Of a stretch of 32,773 bases of DNA, positions 16,979-24,245 are shown in pieces. The notes beneath the pieces were generated by a model. That model had not been told where the DNA came from and searched no databases. It was given only the letters and a program-made list of their open reading frames with translations. Each line of letters starts with the position of its first letter. Position 1 is the stretch's first letter. The translations under genes were made by a program, and so were the position numbers. Where the stretch lies: assembly GCF_001074825.1 (NCBI RefSeq), contig NZ_JUPG01000189.1, positions 1 to 32,773 of the forward strand, given 5' to 3'. The DNA is from Streptococcus pseudopneumoniae (lineage in GTDB: Bacteria; Bacillota; Bacilli; Lactobacillales; Streptococcaceae).

Positions 16979-17446
16979 ATGACTGAAAAAAGACTAGCAT
17001 GGGATGAGTATTTTGCAGCCCAAGCCCTACTAATTGCCAATCGTTCCACTTGTAAACGTGCCAAAGTGGGTGCGATTCTGGTTAAGGATAATAAGGTGAT
17101 TTCAACTGGTTACAATGGTTCGGTGTCAGGGACTGAGCATTGTATTGACCACGAATGTCTGGTTATCGAAGGTCACTGTGTTCGCACCCTTCACGCTGAG
17201 GTTAATGCCATTCTCCAAGGTGCTGAGCGTGGTGTTCCTAAAGGATTTACAGCCTATGTGACACACTTTCCTTGTCTGAATTGCACGAAACAATTGCTGC
17301 AGGTCGGTTGCAAGCGCGTGGTTTATATCAACCAGTACCGAATGGATGACTATGCCCAATACCTTTATCAAGAAAAAGGGACAGAATTGACCCATTTACC
17401 ACTTGAGACTGTACAGGAAGCTCTTAAAGAGGCAGATTTGATGTAA
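16979..17446 (+). CDS. deoxycytidylate (dCMP) deaminase family protein, ComEB-like
   Basis: The enzyme deaminates dCMP to dUMP, the precursor for dTMP. The 155-residue protein has the zinc-dependent cytidine/deoxycytidylate deaminase motif: His72 and catalytic Glu74 in LHAEVNAIL, and Cys99 and Cys102 in PCLNC. NRSTCKRAKVGAILV near 21-35 and GYNGSVSGTEHC near 44-55 match the substrate-binding N-terminus of dCMP deaminases. ComEB of B. subtilis belongs to the same family; a competence role is not implied. It probably shares a transcript with the TetR gene upstream and ends at a terminator that overlaps the upp promoter. Confidence 0.93.
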   Translation: MTEKRLAWDEYFAAQALLIANRSTCKRAKVGAILVKDNKVISTGYNGSVSGTEHCIDHECLVIEGHCVRTLHAEVNAILQGAERGVPKGFTAYVTHFPCLNCTKQLLQVGCKRVVYINQYRMDDYAQYLYQEKGTELTHLPLETVQEALKEADLM

Positions 17447-17460
17447 AAATTATCAAAAAT

Positions 17461-17493
17461 AAATGGTTTAGAAAGATTTTTAAACCGTTTTTT
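17461..17493 (+). terminator. terminator after the dCMP deaminase gene
   Basis: AAATGGTTTA (17461-17470) pairs with TAAACCGTTT (17481-17490, one wobble), followed by T to 17493. The last T is also part of the upp extended -10. Confidence 0.85.
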
Positions 17494-17501
17494 GGTATAA
17501 T
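17493..17501 (+). promoter_or_regulatory. upp promoter, extended -10 TGGTATAAT
   Basis: TGG-TATAAT follows the terminator T-run directly. No clear -35 exists at normal spacing, because that place is taken by the terminator hairpin. Transcription should begin near 17508. Confidence 0.8.
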
Positions 17502-17534
17502 AAGAAGAATAAATTGAAAGAAGGAATTCCAAAA

Positions 17535-18164
17535 ATGGGAAAAATTGAAGTTATTAATCATCCACTGATTCAACACAAATTGTCAATCTTGCGTCGTACA
17601 GATACTTCTACAAAAGCTTTCCGTGAGCTAGTAGATGAGATTGCAATGTTGATGGGGTATGAAGTACTTCGTGATCTTCCACTAGAAGATGTGGAAATCG
17701 AAACACCAATTACAAAAACAGTTCAAAAACAATTGGCTGGTAAGAAATTGGCCATCGTTCCAATCTTGCGCGCAGGTATCGGGATGGTCGATGGACTTTT
17801 GAGTTTGGTTCCAGCTGCTAAAGTTGGTCACATCGGTATGTACCGTGATGAAGAAACACTTCAACCAGTTGAGTACTTGGTGAAATTGCCTGAAGATATT
17901 GACCAACGTCAAATTTTTGTAGTAGACCCAATGTTGGCAACAGGTGGCTCAGCAATCTTGGCTGTTGATTCTCTTAAAAAACGTGGCGCATCAAATATCA
18001 AATTTGTCTGCCTTGTATCTGCTCCAGAAGGTGTAAAAGCCCTTCAAGAAGCTCATCCAGATGTAGAAATCTTTACTGCAGCCTTGGATGAACGCTTGAA
18101 CGAACACGGTTATATCGTTCCAGGTCTTGGAGATGCTGGAGACCGCTTGTTCGGTACAAAATAA
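17535..18164 (+). CDS. upp: uracil phosphoribosyltransferase
   Basis: Upp makes UMP from uracil and PRPP in pyrimidine salvage. ATG 17535 ([10 protein letters not shown]) gives 209 residues, the usual family length, with AAGGAA about nine bases upstream; a TTG at 17514 is in frame but would precede that site. The PRPP-binding loop is [12 protein letters not shown] (129-140), ILRAGIGM is at 77-84, and the C-terminus carries [14 protein letters not shown], which holds the uracil-binding segment. It is a single gene with its own promoter. Confidence 0.97.
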   Translation: MGKIEVINHPLIQHKLSILRRTDTSTKAFRELVDEIAMLMGYEVLRDLPLEDVEIETPITKTVQKQLAGKKLAIVPILRAGIGMVDGLLSLVPAAKVGHIGMYRDEETLQPVEYLVKLPEDIDQRQIFVVDPMLATGGSAILAVDSLKKRGASNIKFVCLVSAPEGVKALQEAHPDVEIFTAALDERLNEHGYIVPGLGDAGDRLFGTK

Positions 18165-18252
18165 AATTAAAAAGAGATTGACTTGGAAAAAGATTTCCAG
18201 TCGTGAAAGGAGGTTGAATTTTTGTTTCTGTCTAATGAAAACAGAGCAAAAA

Positions 18253-18306
18253 TTTGACCTTTTTTGACCAAGATATTATAATAGTCTTATCTTCAGTCAT
18301 TTGACC
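18253..18306 (+). promoter_or_regulatory. clpP promoter with CtsR operator
   Basis: The CtsR heptad TTTGACC occurs at 18253-18259 and 18263-18269 with a 3-bp spacer, the exact tandem form of the CtsR box. The first copy supplies the -35 (TTGACC, 18254-18259); -10 TATAAT is at 18277-18282, spacer 17 bp. A third TTTGACC lies at 18300-18306, in the leader. Heat-shock control of clpP by CtsR is established in streptococci. Confidence 0.93.
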
Positions 18307-18336
18307 AACAAAATTAAAACTCAAAAGGAGAAATAA

Positions 18337-18927
18337 ATGATTCCTGTAGTTATTGAACAAACAAGCCGTGGAGAACGTTCCTACGATATTTACTCACGTC
18401 TTCTCAAAGACCGCATCATCATGCTGACTGGTCCAGTTGAAGACAACATGGCCAACTCAGTTATTGCCCAATTACTTTTCTTAGATGCCCAAGATAGTAC
18501 AAAGGATATTTACCTTTATGTCAATACACCTGGGGGTTCTGTTTCAGCTGGTTTGGCAATCGTTGATACCATGAACTTTATCAAAGCAGATGTCCAAACC
18601 ATCGTTATGGGAATGGCTGCATCTATGGGTACAGTCATCGCATCAAGTGGAGCAAAAGGCAAACGTTTCATGCTTCCAAATGCAGAGTATATGATCCACC
18701 AACCAATGGGTGGTACAGGTGGTGGTACTCAACAAACCGATATGGCTATCGCTGCAGAACACTTGCTTAAAACTCGTAACACCTTGGAAAAAATCTTGGC
18801 TGAAAATTCAGGTCAGTCAATTGAAAAAGTCCATGCAGATGCAGAACGTGATAACTGGATGAGCGCCCAAGAAACACTTGAATATGGCTTTATTGATGAA
18901 ATCATGGCCAACAATTCGTTGAATTAA
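18337..18927 (+). CDS. clpP: ATP-dependent Clp protease proteolytic subunit
   Basis: ClpP forms the tetradecameric serine-protease chamber that degrades proteins delivered by Clp ATPases. The 196-residue protein has the catalytic triad Ser96 (GMAASMG), His121 (MIHQP) and Asp172 (ERDNW). The glycine-rich handle loop [11 protein letters not shown] is at 125-135. AAAAGGAG precedes the ATG by about seven bases. It is preceded by a CtsR-type promoter and followed by a strong terminator, so it is mainly monocistronic. Confidence 0.98.
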   Translation: MIPVVIEQTSRGERSYDIYSRLLKDRIIMLTGPVEDNMANSVIAQLLFLDAQDSTKDIYLYVNTPGGSVSAGLAIVDTMNFIKADVQTIVMGMAASMGTVIASSGAKGKRFMLPNAEYMIHQPMGGTGGGTQQTDMAIAAEHLLKTRNTLEKILAENSGQSIEKVHADAERDNWMSAQETLEYGFIDEIMANNSLN

Positions 18928-18938
18928 TGATGAGAGAA

Positions 18939-18966
18939 AGCAAACTCGACGGAGTTTGCTTTTTTT
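18939..18966 (+). terminator. terminator after clpP
   Basis: AGCAAACTC (18939-18947) pairs perfectly with GAGTTTGCT (18952-18960) around the 4-base loop GACG, followed by seven T. The T-run adjoins the next promoter. Confidence 0.92.
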
Positions 18967-18974
18967 GGTATAAT
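18966..18974 (+). promoter_or_regulatory. ylbG promoter, extended -10 TGGTATAAT
   Basis: TGG-TATAAT begins in the last T of the clpP terminator. The -35 position falls in the terminator hairpin. Confidence 0.78.
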
Positions 18975-19005
18975 AGGGAGAGATTTCTTAGAAAGAGGAT
19001 TTATC

Positions 19006-19293
19006 ATGTTTGAAAAAGTTAATCGATCTGGCTTGATTATCTATCTTTACTATAATCGTGATGCAAAAAAACTGCAGGATTATGGAGATATTACCTATCA
19101 TTCCAAGAAACATCGTTACTTACAACTCTATGTTCCAACAGAGAATCTAGAGGGTGTAGTTGAGAGATTAGGTAAGGAAAGATTTATCAAAAAAGTTAGA
19201 GCTTGTCATATTCAAGAGCTGGAAACACCCTTTGTTGGCAATCTTTATCGAGAGGAAAACGTTATCATCGAAAAAGTTCAAGAAAAGTGTTGA
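19006..19293 (+). CDS. YlbG/UPF0298 (DUF2129) family protein
   Basis: The 95-residue protein matches the small YlbG family of Firmicutes: [20 protein letters not shown] (8-27), then [16 protein letters not shown] (28-43), and a [14 protein letters not shown] stretch (63-76). The function is unknown. GAGGAT precedes the ATG. Its stop codon TGA (19291-19293) lies inside the -35 hexamer of the liv operon promoter, so the two units are packed without any spacer. Confidence 0.9.
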   Translation: MFEKVNRSGLIIYLYYNRDAKKLQDYGDITYHSKKHRYLQLYVPTENLEGVVERLGKERFIKKVRACHIQELETPFVGNLYREENVIIEKVQEKC

Positions 19294-19318
19294 CAATTTT
19301 CTGATAATTCGGTATATT
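19290..19318 (+). promoter_or_regulatory. liv operon promoter with CodY-like box
   Basis: -35 TTGACA (19290-19295) and -10 TATATT (19313-19318) are 17 bp apart. Between them AATTTTCTGATAATT (19295-19309) matches the CodY consensus AATTTTCWGAAAATT in 14 of 15 positions. A repressor bound there would block RNA polymerase, fitting branched-chain amino acid control. Confidence 0.85.
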
Positions 19319-19359
19319 CTTAACATGCTATTTATTTAAGAAATAAGGAGACAAAAAAA

Positions 19360-20520
19360 ATGAAGAAAAAATTTGCCCTATCGTTTGTGGCTCTTGCAAG
19401 TGTAGCACTTCTTGCAGCCTGTGGAGAAGTGAAGTCTGGAGCGTCAAACGCTGCTGGTAACTCAGTAGATGAAAAGACAATCAAAATCGGATTTAACTTT
19501 GAAGAAACTGGTGCCGTAGCAGCCTACGGAACATCTGAACAAAAAGGTGCCCAACTTGCTGTTGATGAAATCAATGCAGCAGGTGGTATCGACGGAAAAC
19601 AAATCGAAGTAGTTGATAAAGATAACAAGTCAGAAACAGCAGAGGCGGCTTCAGTAACAACTAACCTTGTAACCCAATCTAAAGTATCAGCAATCGTAGG
19701 ACCTGCGACATCTGGTGCAACTGCAGCTGCGGTAGCGAACGCTACAAAAGCAGGTGTTCCATTGATTTCGCCAAGTGCGACTCAAGATGGATTGACTAAA
19801 GGTCAAGATTACCTCTTTATCGGAACTTTCCAAGATAGTTTCCAAGGAAAAATTATCTCAAACTATGTTTCTGATAAATTGCAAGCTAAGAAAGTTGTTC
19901 TTTACACTGACAATGCTAGTGACTATGCCAAAGGTATTGCCAAAGCCTTCCGTGAAGCTTATAAAGGTGAAATCGTTGCTGATGAAACTTTCGTAGCAGG
20001 TGACACAGACTTCCAAGCAGCCCTTACAAAAATGAAAGGGAAAGACTTTGATGCTATCGTTGTTCCTGGTTACTACACTGAAGCTGGTAAAATTGTAAAC
20101 CAAGCGCGTGGTATGGGAATTGACAAACCAATCGTTGGTGGTGATGGATTTAACGGTGAAGAGTTTGTACAACAAGCAACTGCTGAAAAAGCATCAAACA
20201 TCTACTTTATCTCAGGCTTCTCTACTACTGTAGAAGTTTCAGCTAAAGCAAAAGCTTTCCTTGAAGCTTACCGCGCTAAGTACAATGAAGAGCCTTCAAC
20301 GTTTGCAGCCTTGGCTTATGACTCAGTTCACCTTGTAGCAAACGCAGCAAAAGGTGCTAAAAATTCTGGTGAAATCAAGGATAACCTTGCTAAAACAAAA
20401 GATTTTGAAGGTGTAACTGGTCAAACAAGCTTCGATGCAGACCACAACACAGTCAAAACAGCTTACATGATGACCATGAATAATGGTAAGGTTGTAGCAG
20501 CAGAAGTTGTAAAACCATAA
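19360..20520 (+). CDS. livJ: branched-chain amino acid ABC transporter substrate-binding lipoprotein LivJ
   Basis: LivJ captures leucine, isoleucine or valine outside the cell for the LivHMGF importer. The 386-residue protein starts with a lipoprotein signal peptide (KKK, hydrophobic 5-20, lipobox LLAAC with Cys21). The mature part is a type 1 periplasmic-binding fold: IKIGFNFEETGAVAAYGTSE, then GAQLAVDEINAAGGI, and IVGPATSGAT. AAGGAG lies 10 bases before the ATG. It is separated from livH by about 116 bp with two hairpins, which may allow more LivJ than membrane components. Codon use suggests good expression. Confidence 0.96.
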   Translation: MKKKFALSFVALASVALLAACGEVKSGASNAAGNSVDEKTIKIGFNFEETGAVAAYGTSEQKGAQLAVDEINAAGGIDGKQIEVVDKDNKSETAEAASVTTNLVTQSKVSAIVGPATSGATAAAVANATKAGVPLISPSATQDGLTKGQDYLFIGTFQDSFQGKIISNYVSDKLQAKKVVLYTDNASDYAKGIAKAFREAYKGEIVADETFVAGDTDFQAALTKMKGKDFDAIVVPGYYTEAGKIVNQARGMGIDKPIVGGDGFNGEEFVQQATAEKASNIYFISGFSTTVEVSAKAKAFLEAYRAKYNEEPSTFAALAYDSVHLVANAAKGAKNSGEIKDNLAKTKDFEGVTGQTSFDADHNTVKTAYMMTMNNGKVVAAEVVKP

Positions 20521-20532
20521 TAGAAAAATATT

Positions 20533-20608
20533 GAAATAGGGAATGAGCCTCTGACTCACTCCCTGTTTCGATGTTTAAGAACCTATCAAAAAGTGAGGGA
20601 AAACCCTC
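20533..20608 (+). other. two intercistronic stem-loops between livJ and livH
   Basis: The first hairpin pairs 20533-20547 with 20555-20569 (15 bp, one wobble and one mismatch, 7-base loop). The second is GAGGG-AAAA-CCCTC (20595-20608). Neither is followed by a T-run, so they are more likely mRNA-stabilising or partial-termination structures than full terminators. Confidence 0.7.
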
Positions 20609-20636
20609 GAAATTATAAATAGAAAGAGTGAATCTT

Positions 20637-21506
20637 ATGCTCCAACAACTAGTAAATGGTTTGATTCTAGGTAGTGTTTATGCGCTGTTAGCCCTAGGAT
20701 ATACCATGGTTTACGGAATTATCAAGCTCATCAACTTCGCCCACGGTGATATTTATATGATGGGAGCCTTTATCGGTTATTTCTTGATTAATTCTTTCCA
20801 AATGAATTTCTTTGTAGCGCTTATTGTAGCTATGCTTGCGACAGCCATTCTTGGTGTCGTGATTGAGTTTCTTGCTTACCGACCTTTGCGTCACTCTACT
20901 CGTATTGCTGTTTTGATTACAGCTATTGGGGTTTCCTTCTTATTGGAGTATGGGATGGTCTATCTGGTTGGTGCCAATACTCGTGCCTTCCCTCAAGCGA
21001 TTCAAACAGTTCGCTATGATTTGGGGCCAATTAGCTTAACGAATGTACAGTTAATGATTTTGGCGATTTCCTTGATTTTGATGATTTTGTTACAAGTTAT
21101 TGTTCAAAAGACCAAGATGGGGAAAGCCATGCGTGCTGTATCTGTAGATAGCGATGCAGCGCAATTGATGGGGATCAATGTAAACCGTACTATCAGCTTT
21201 ACCTTCGCTTTGGGTTCAGCTCTTGCAGGTGCGGCAGGTGTTCTGATTGCCCTCTATTATAACTCTCTTGAGCCTTTGATGGGGGTTACTCCAGGTCTTA
21301 AATCTTTCGTTGCCGCAGTACTTGGTGGTATCGGAATTATTCCTGGTGCGGCGCTTGGTGGATTTGTAATTGGTCTATTGGAAACCTTTGCGACAGCCTT
21401 TGGGATGTCAGATTTCCGTGATGCCATTGTTTATGGAATCTTGTTGCTGATCTTGATTGTCCGTCCAGCAGGTATCCTTGGTAAGAATGTGAAAGAGAAG
21501 GTGTAA
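20637..21506 (+). CDS. livH: branched-chain amino acid ABC transporter permease LivH
   Basis: LivH is one of two membrane permeases of the importer. ATG 20637 (MLQQLVNGLI) gives 289 residues and has AAAGAG about eight bases upstream; a GTG at 20628 is in frame but badly spaced. About eight hydrophobic helices are present. LALGYTMVYGIIKLINFAHG (19-38) and GIIPGAALGGFVIGLLE near 233-249 are family signatures, the latter including the EAA-like coupling loop. livM follows after three bases. Confidence 0.95.
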   Translation: MLQQLVNGLILGSVYALLALGYTMVYGIIKLINFAHGDIYMMGAFIGYFLINSFQMNFFVALIVAMLATAILGVVIEFLAYRPLRHSTRIAVLITAIGVSFLLEYGMVYLVGANTRAFPQAIQTVRYDLGPISLTNVQLMILAISLILMILLQVIVQKTKMGKAMRAVSVDSDAAQLMGINVNRTISFTFALGSALAGAAGVLIALYYNSLEPLMGVTPGLKSFVAAVLGGIGIIPGAALGGFVIGLLETFATAFGMSDFRDAIVYGILLLILIVRPAGILGKNVKEKV

Positions 21507-21509
21507 ACG

Positions 21510-22466
21510 ATGAAGGAAAATTTAAAAGTTAATATTCTATGGTTACTCCTTTTGTTAGCTGGCTATGGCTTGATTAGTGTACTGGTTTCAGTTGGAGTGC
21601 TCAATCTATTCTATGTACAGATTTTACAACAAATCGGAATTAATATTATTCTGGCTGTTGGTCTCAACTTAATCGTTGGTTTTTCAGGACAATTTTCACT
21701 TGGGCATGCTGGTTTCATGGCGATTGGTGCCTACGCAGCAGCTATTATTGGTTCTAAATCACCAACCTACGGTGCCTTCTTTGGAGCCATGCTGGTAGGG
21801 GCTTTGCTTTCAGGAGCAGTTGCCTTACTTGTCGGAATTCCAACCTTACGTTTGAAGGGCGACTATCTTGCGGTAGCAACTCTAGGTGTTTCTGAAATTA
21901 TCCGTATCTTTATCATCAATGGCGGAAGCCTTACAAATGGTGCGGCAGGTATCTTGGGAATTCCTAACTTTACAACTTGGCCAATGGTTTACTTATTTGT
22001 CGTAATTACAACCATTGCAACCTTGAACTTCTTGCGTAGTCCAATTGGTCGTTCAACCCTCTCTGTTCGTGAGGATGAAATCGCTGCTGAGTCAGTTGGG
22101 GTTAATACGACTAAAATTAAAATTATCGCTTTTGTCTTTGGTGCTATTACTGCAAGTATTGCAGGATCACTTCAGGCAGGATTTATCGGTTCAGTTGTAC
22201 CGAAAGATTACACTTTCATCAACTCAATCAACGTTTTGATTATTGTTGTCTTTGGTGGACTTGGTTCAATTACAGGTGCCATTGTTTCAGCTATTGTTTT
22301 GGGAATTTTGAATATGCTTCTCCAAGATGTTGCTAGTGTGCGTATGATTATTTACGCTTTGGCTTTGGTATTGGTAATGATTTTCAGACCAGGTGGACTC
22401 CTTGGTACATGGGAATTGAGCCTATCACGTTTCTTTAAAAAATCTAAGAAGGAGGAACAAAACTAA
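21510..22466 (+). CDS. livM: branched-chain amino acid ABC transporter permease LivM
   Basis: LivM is the second permease of the importer. The 318-residue protein has about nine hydrophobic segments. GLNLIVGFSGQFSLGHAGFM near 52-71 is the family signature, and GGLGSITGAIVSAIVLGILN near 250-269 corresponds to the ATPase-coupling loop. A basic C-terminal tail (KKSKKEEQN) faces the cytoplasm. The ribosome site lies in the end of livH (GAAGG), and the stop overlaps the livG start by one base (TAATG). Confidence 0.95.
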   Translation: MKENLKVNILWLLLLLAGYGLISVLVSVGVLNLFYVQILQQIGINIILAVGLNLIVGFSGQFSLGHAGFMAIGAYAAAIIGSKSPTYGAFFGAMLVGALLSGAVALLVGIPTLRLKGDYLAVATLGVSEIIRIFIINGGSLTNGAAGILGIPNFTTWPMVYLFVVITTIATLNFLRSPIGRSTLSVREDEIAAESVGVNTTKIKIIAFVFGAITASIAGSLQAGFIGSVVPKDYTFINSINVLIIVVFGGLGSITGAIVSAIVLGILNMLLQDVASVRMIIYALALVLVMIFRPGGLLGTWELSLSRFFKKSKKEEQN

Positions 22467-23230
22467 TGGCATTACTTGAAGTAAAACAGTTAACCAAACA
22501 TTTTGGCGGTCTAACAGCTGTTGGAGATGTGACTCTTGAATTGAACGAAGGGGAATTGGTTGGACTAATCGGTCCAAACGGAGCTGGGAAAACCACTCTT
22601 TTCAACCTCTTGACTGGTGTTTATGAACCAAGTGAGGGAACAGTAACACTAGATGGTCACCTTTTGAATGGGAAGGCACCTTATAAAATTGCTTCTTTGG
22701 GCCTTGGACGTACTTTCCAAAACATCCGTCTCTTTAAAGATTTAACCGTTTTGGATAATGTCTTGATTGCCTTTGGCAACCATCACAAGCAACATGTTTT
22801 TGCTAGTTTTTTACGCTTACCAGCTTTTTATAAGAGTGAAAAAGAATTAAAGGCTAAGGCTTTGGAATTGTTGAAAATCTTTGATTTAGATGGTGATGCA
22901 GAAACTCTTGCTAAAAACCTTGCCTACGGACAGCAACGTCGTTTGGAAATTGTTCGTGCCCTCGCTACGGAACCTAAAATTCTCTTTTTGGATGAACCAG
23001 CCGCAGGTATGAACCCGCAGGAAACTGCTGAATTGACTGAGTTAATTCGTCGTATCAAAGATGAATTTAAGATTACGATTATGCTGATTGAACACGATAT
23101 GAATCTGGTCATGGAAGTAACAGAACGCATCTACGTACTTGAATACGGTCGTTTGATTGCTCAGGGAACTCCGGACGAAATTAAGACCAATAAACGCGTT
23201 ATCGAAGCTTATCTAGGAGGTGAAGCCTAA
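22466..23230 (+). CDS. livG: branched-chain amino acid ABC transporter ATP-binding protein LivG
   Basis: LivG is one of the two ATPases. Its 254 residues show Walker A GPNGAGKT (36-43), the family-type signature YGQQRRL (154-160) in place of LSGGQ, and Walker B ILFLDEP (172-178). The insert around 100-135 (GNHHKQHVFASFLRLP) is typical of LivG and distinguishes it from LivF. GAAGGAGG in the end of livM serves its ATG, and its stop overlaps livF by one base, so expression is coupled. Confidence 0.96.
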   Translation: MALLEVKQLTKHFGGLTAVGDVTLELNEGELVGLIGPNGAGKTTLFNLLTGVYEPSEGTVTLDGHLLNGKAPYKIASLGLGRTFQNIRLFKDLTVLDNVLIAFGNHHKQHVFASFLRLPAFYKSEKELKAKALELLKIFDLDGDAETLAKNLAYGQQRRLEIVRALATEPKILFLDEPAAGMNPQETAELTELIRRIKDEFKITIMLIEHDMNLVMEVTERIYVLEYGRLIAQGTPDEIKTNKRVIEAYLGGEA

Positions 23231-23940
23231 TGTCTATGTTAAAAGTTGATAATCTTTCTGTGCATTACGGCATGATCCAAGCAGTCCGTGATGTAAGCTT
23301 TGAAGTTAATGAAGGAGAAGTCGTTTCCCTTATCGGTGCCAATGGTGCTGGTAAGACAACTATTCTCCGTACCTTGTCAGGTCTAGTTCGACCAAGCTCA
23401 GGAAAGATTGAATTTTTAGGTCAAGAAATCCAAAAAATGCCAGCTCAGAAAATCGTGGCAGGTGGTCTTTCACAAGTACCAGAAGGACGCCACGTCTTCC
23501 CTGGTTTGACTGTTATGGAAAATCTAGAAATGGGAGCTTTCTTAAAGAAAAATCGTGAAGAAAATCAAGCTAATTTAAAGAAAGTTTTCTCACGCTTCCC
23601 ACGTCTTGAAGAACGGAAGAACCAAGATGCGGCCACTCTTTCAGGAGGGGAACAACAAATGCTTGCCATGGGACGTGCTCTTATGTCAACACCAAAACTT
23701 CTTCTTTTAGATGAACCATCAATGGGACTTGCCCCAATCTTTATCCAAGAGATTTTTGATATCATTCAAGATATCCAGAATCAAGGAACAACCGTCCTCT
23801 TGATTGAACAAAATGCCAATAAGGCACTGGCAATCTCTGACCGAGGTTATGTATTGGAAACAGGAAAAATCGTTCTATCAGGAACAGGAAAAGAACTCGC
23901 CTCATCAGAAGAAGTCAGAAAAGCATATCTGGGTGGCTAA
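23230..23940 (+). CDS. livF: branched-chain amino acid ABC transporter ATP-binding protein LivF
   Basis: LivF is the second ATPase of the LivHMGF importer. The 236-residue protein has Walker A GANGAGKT (36-43), signature LSGGEQQ (137-143), Walker B LLLLDEP (157-163) and the LivF-specific GLSQVPEGRHVFPGLTV (79-95). AGGAGG ends eight bases before ATG 23230; another ATG six bases later is possible but less well spaced. It is the last gene of the operon, and the terminator stem starts in its stop codon. Confidence 0.96.
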   Translation: MSMLKVDNLSVHYGMIQAVRDVSFEVNEGEVVSLIGANGAGKTTILRTLSGLVRPSSGKIEFLGQEIQKMPAQKIVAGGLSQVPEGRHVFPGLTVMENLEMGAFLKKNREENQANLKKVFSRFPRLEERKNQDAATLSGGEQQMLAMGRALMSTPKLLLLDEPSMGLAPIFIQEIFDIIQDIQNQGTTVLLIEQNANKALAISDRGYVLETGKIVLSGTGKELASSEEVRKAYLGG

Positions 23941-23961
23941 AAAGGTCTGGGGGACCTTTTT
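23939..23961 (+). terminator. terminator after livF
   Basis: AAAAAGGTC pairs with GACCTTTTT (23939-23947 with 23953-23961) around a short G-rich loop and ends in five T. The T-run is also the start of the tandem repeat described next. Confidence 0.88.
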
Positions 23962-24139
23962 AGTCGGTAGATGAAGATTGCGAAGCAATCATCAGAATCC
24001 AGTGGATTGTTTTAGTCGGTGGATGAGGATTACGAAGTAATTCTCATCTGTACTGGAAGGTTAGCTTCTAATCATTGAAACAAAACATAATGAGGGTGTC
24101 TATCCTTCATTCACAGAGCTCGATTTTAGAGCTCTTTTT
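23958..24139 (+). ncRNA. candidate structured RNA: two covarying tandem hairpin repeats plus terminator
   Basis: No open reading frame explains this stretch. Two 52-bp imperfect direct repeats start with TTTTAGTCGGT at 23958 and 24010. Each holds a hairpin with a GAA loop: GATTGC-GAA-GCAATC (23976-23990) in the first, and a 12-bp stem (24022-24033 with 24037-24048) in the second. Differences between the copies keep the pairing (G-C becomes A-T; an A/A mismatch becomes G-C). Smaller hairpins follow near 24060 and 24090. The stretch ends in a strong terminator (24115-24139). Whether it is a separate small RNA, a liv 3' trailer, or a repeat family is not known, and no promoter is clear. Confidence 0.45.
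24115..24139 (+). terminator. terminator in front of the CBS-domain gene
   Basis: AGAGCTC (24115-24121) pairs perfectly with GAGCTCT (24129-24135) around GATTTTA, followed by five T. It is the second terminator within 200 bp after livF, which implies that some transcript enters or starts in between. Confidence 0.88.
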
Positions 24140-24187
24140 GCTAGCTTATTCATACTTTTCTGAATTTTGAAAAAGAAATGTAAGCGT

Positions 24188-24216
24188 TTGATAGATTTAC
24201 AAAAAGATTGTATAAT
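24188..24216 (+). promoter_or_regulatory. promoter of the CBS-ACT gene
   Basis: -35 TTGATA (24188-24193) and -10 TATAAT (24211-24216) are 17 bp apart. TGTAAGCGTTTGAT (24179-24192) overlapping the -35 resembles a cre site in 11 of 14 positions, too weak to claim. Confidence 0.82.
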
Positions 24217-24245
24217 AGGGATAAGAATAGAAAAGGAGAAGTCTC

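Noticed and set aside
24179..24192. cre site overlapping the -35 of the CBS-ACT gene
   Set aside because: It matches the consensus in only 11 of 14 positions and the right half is lost.
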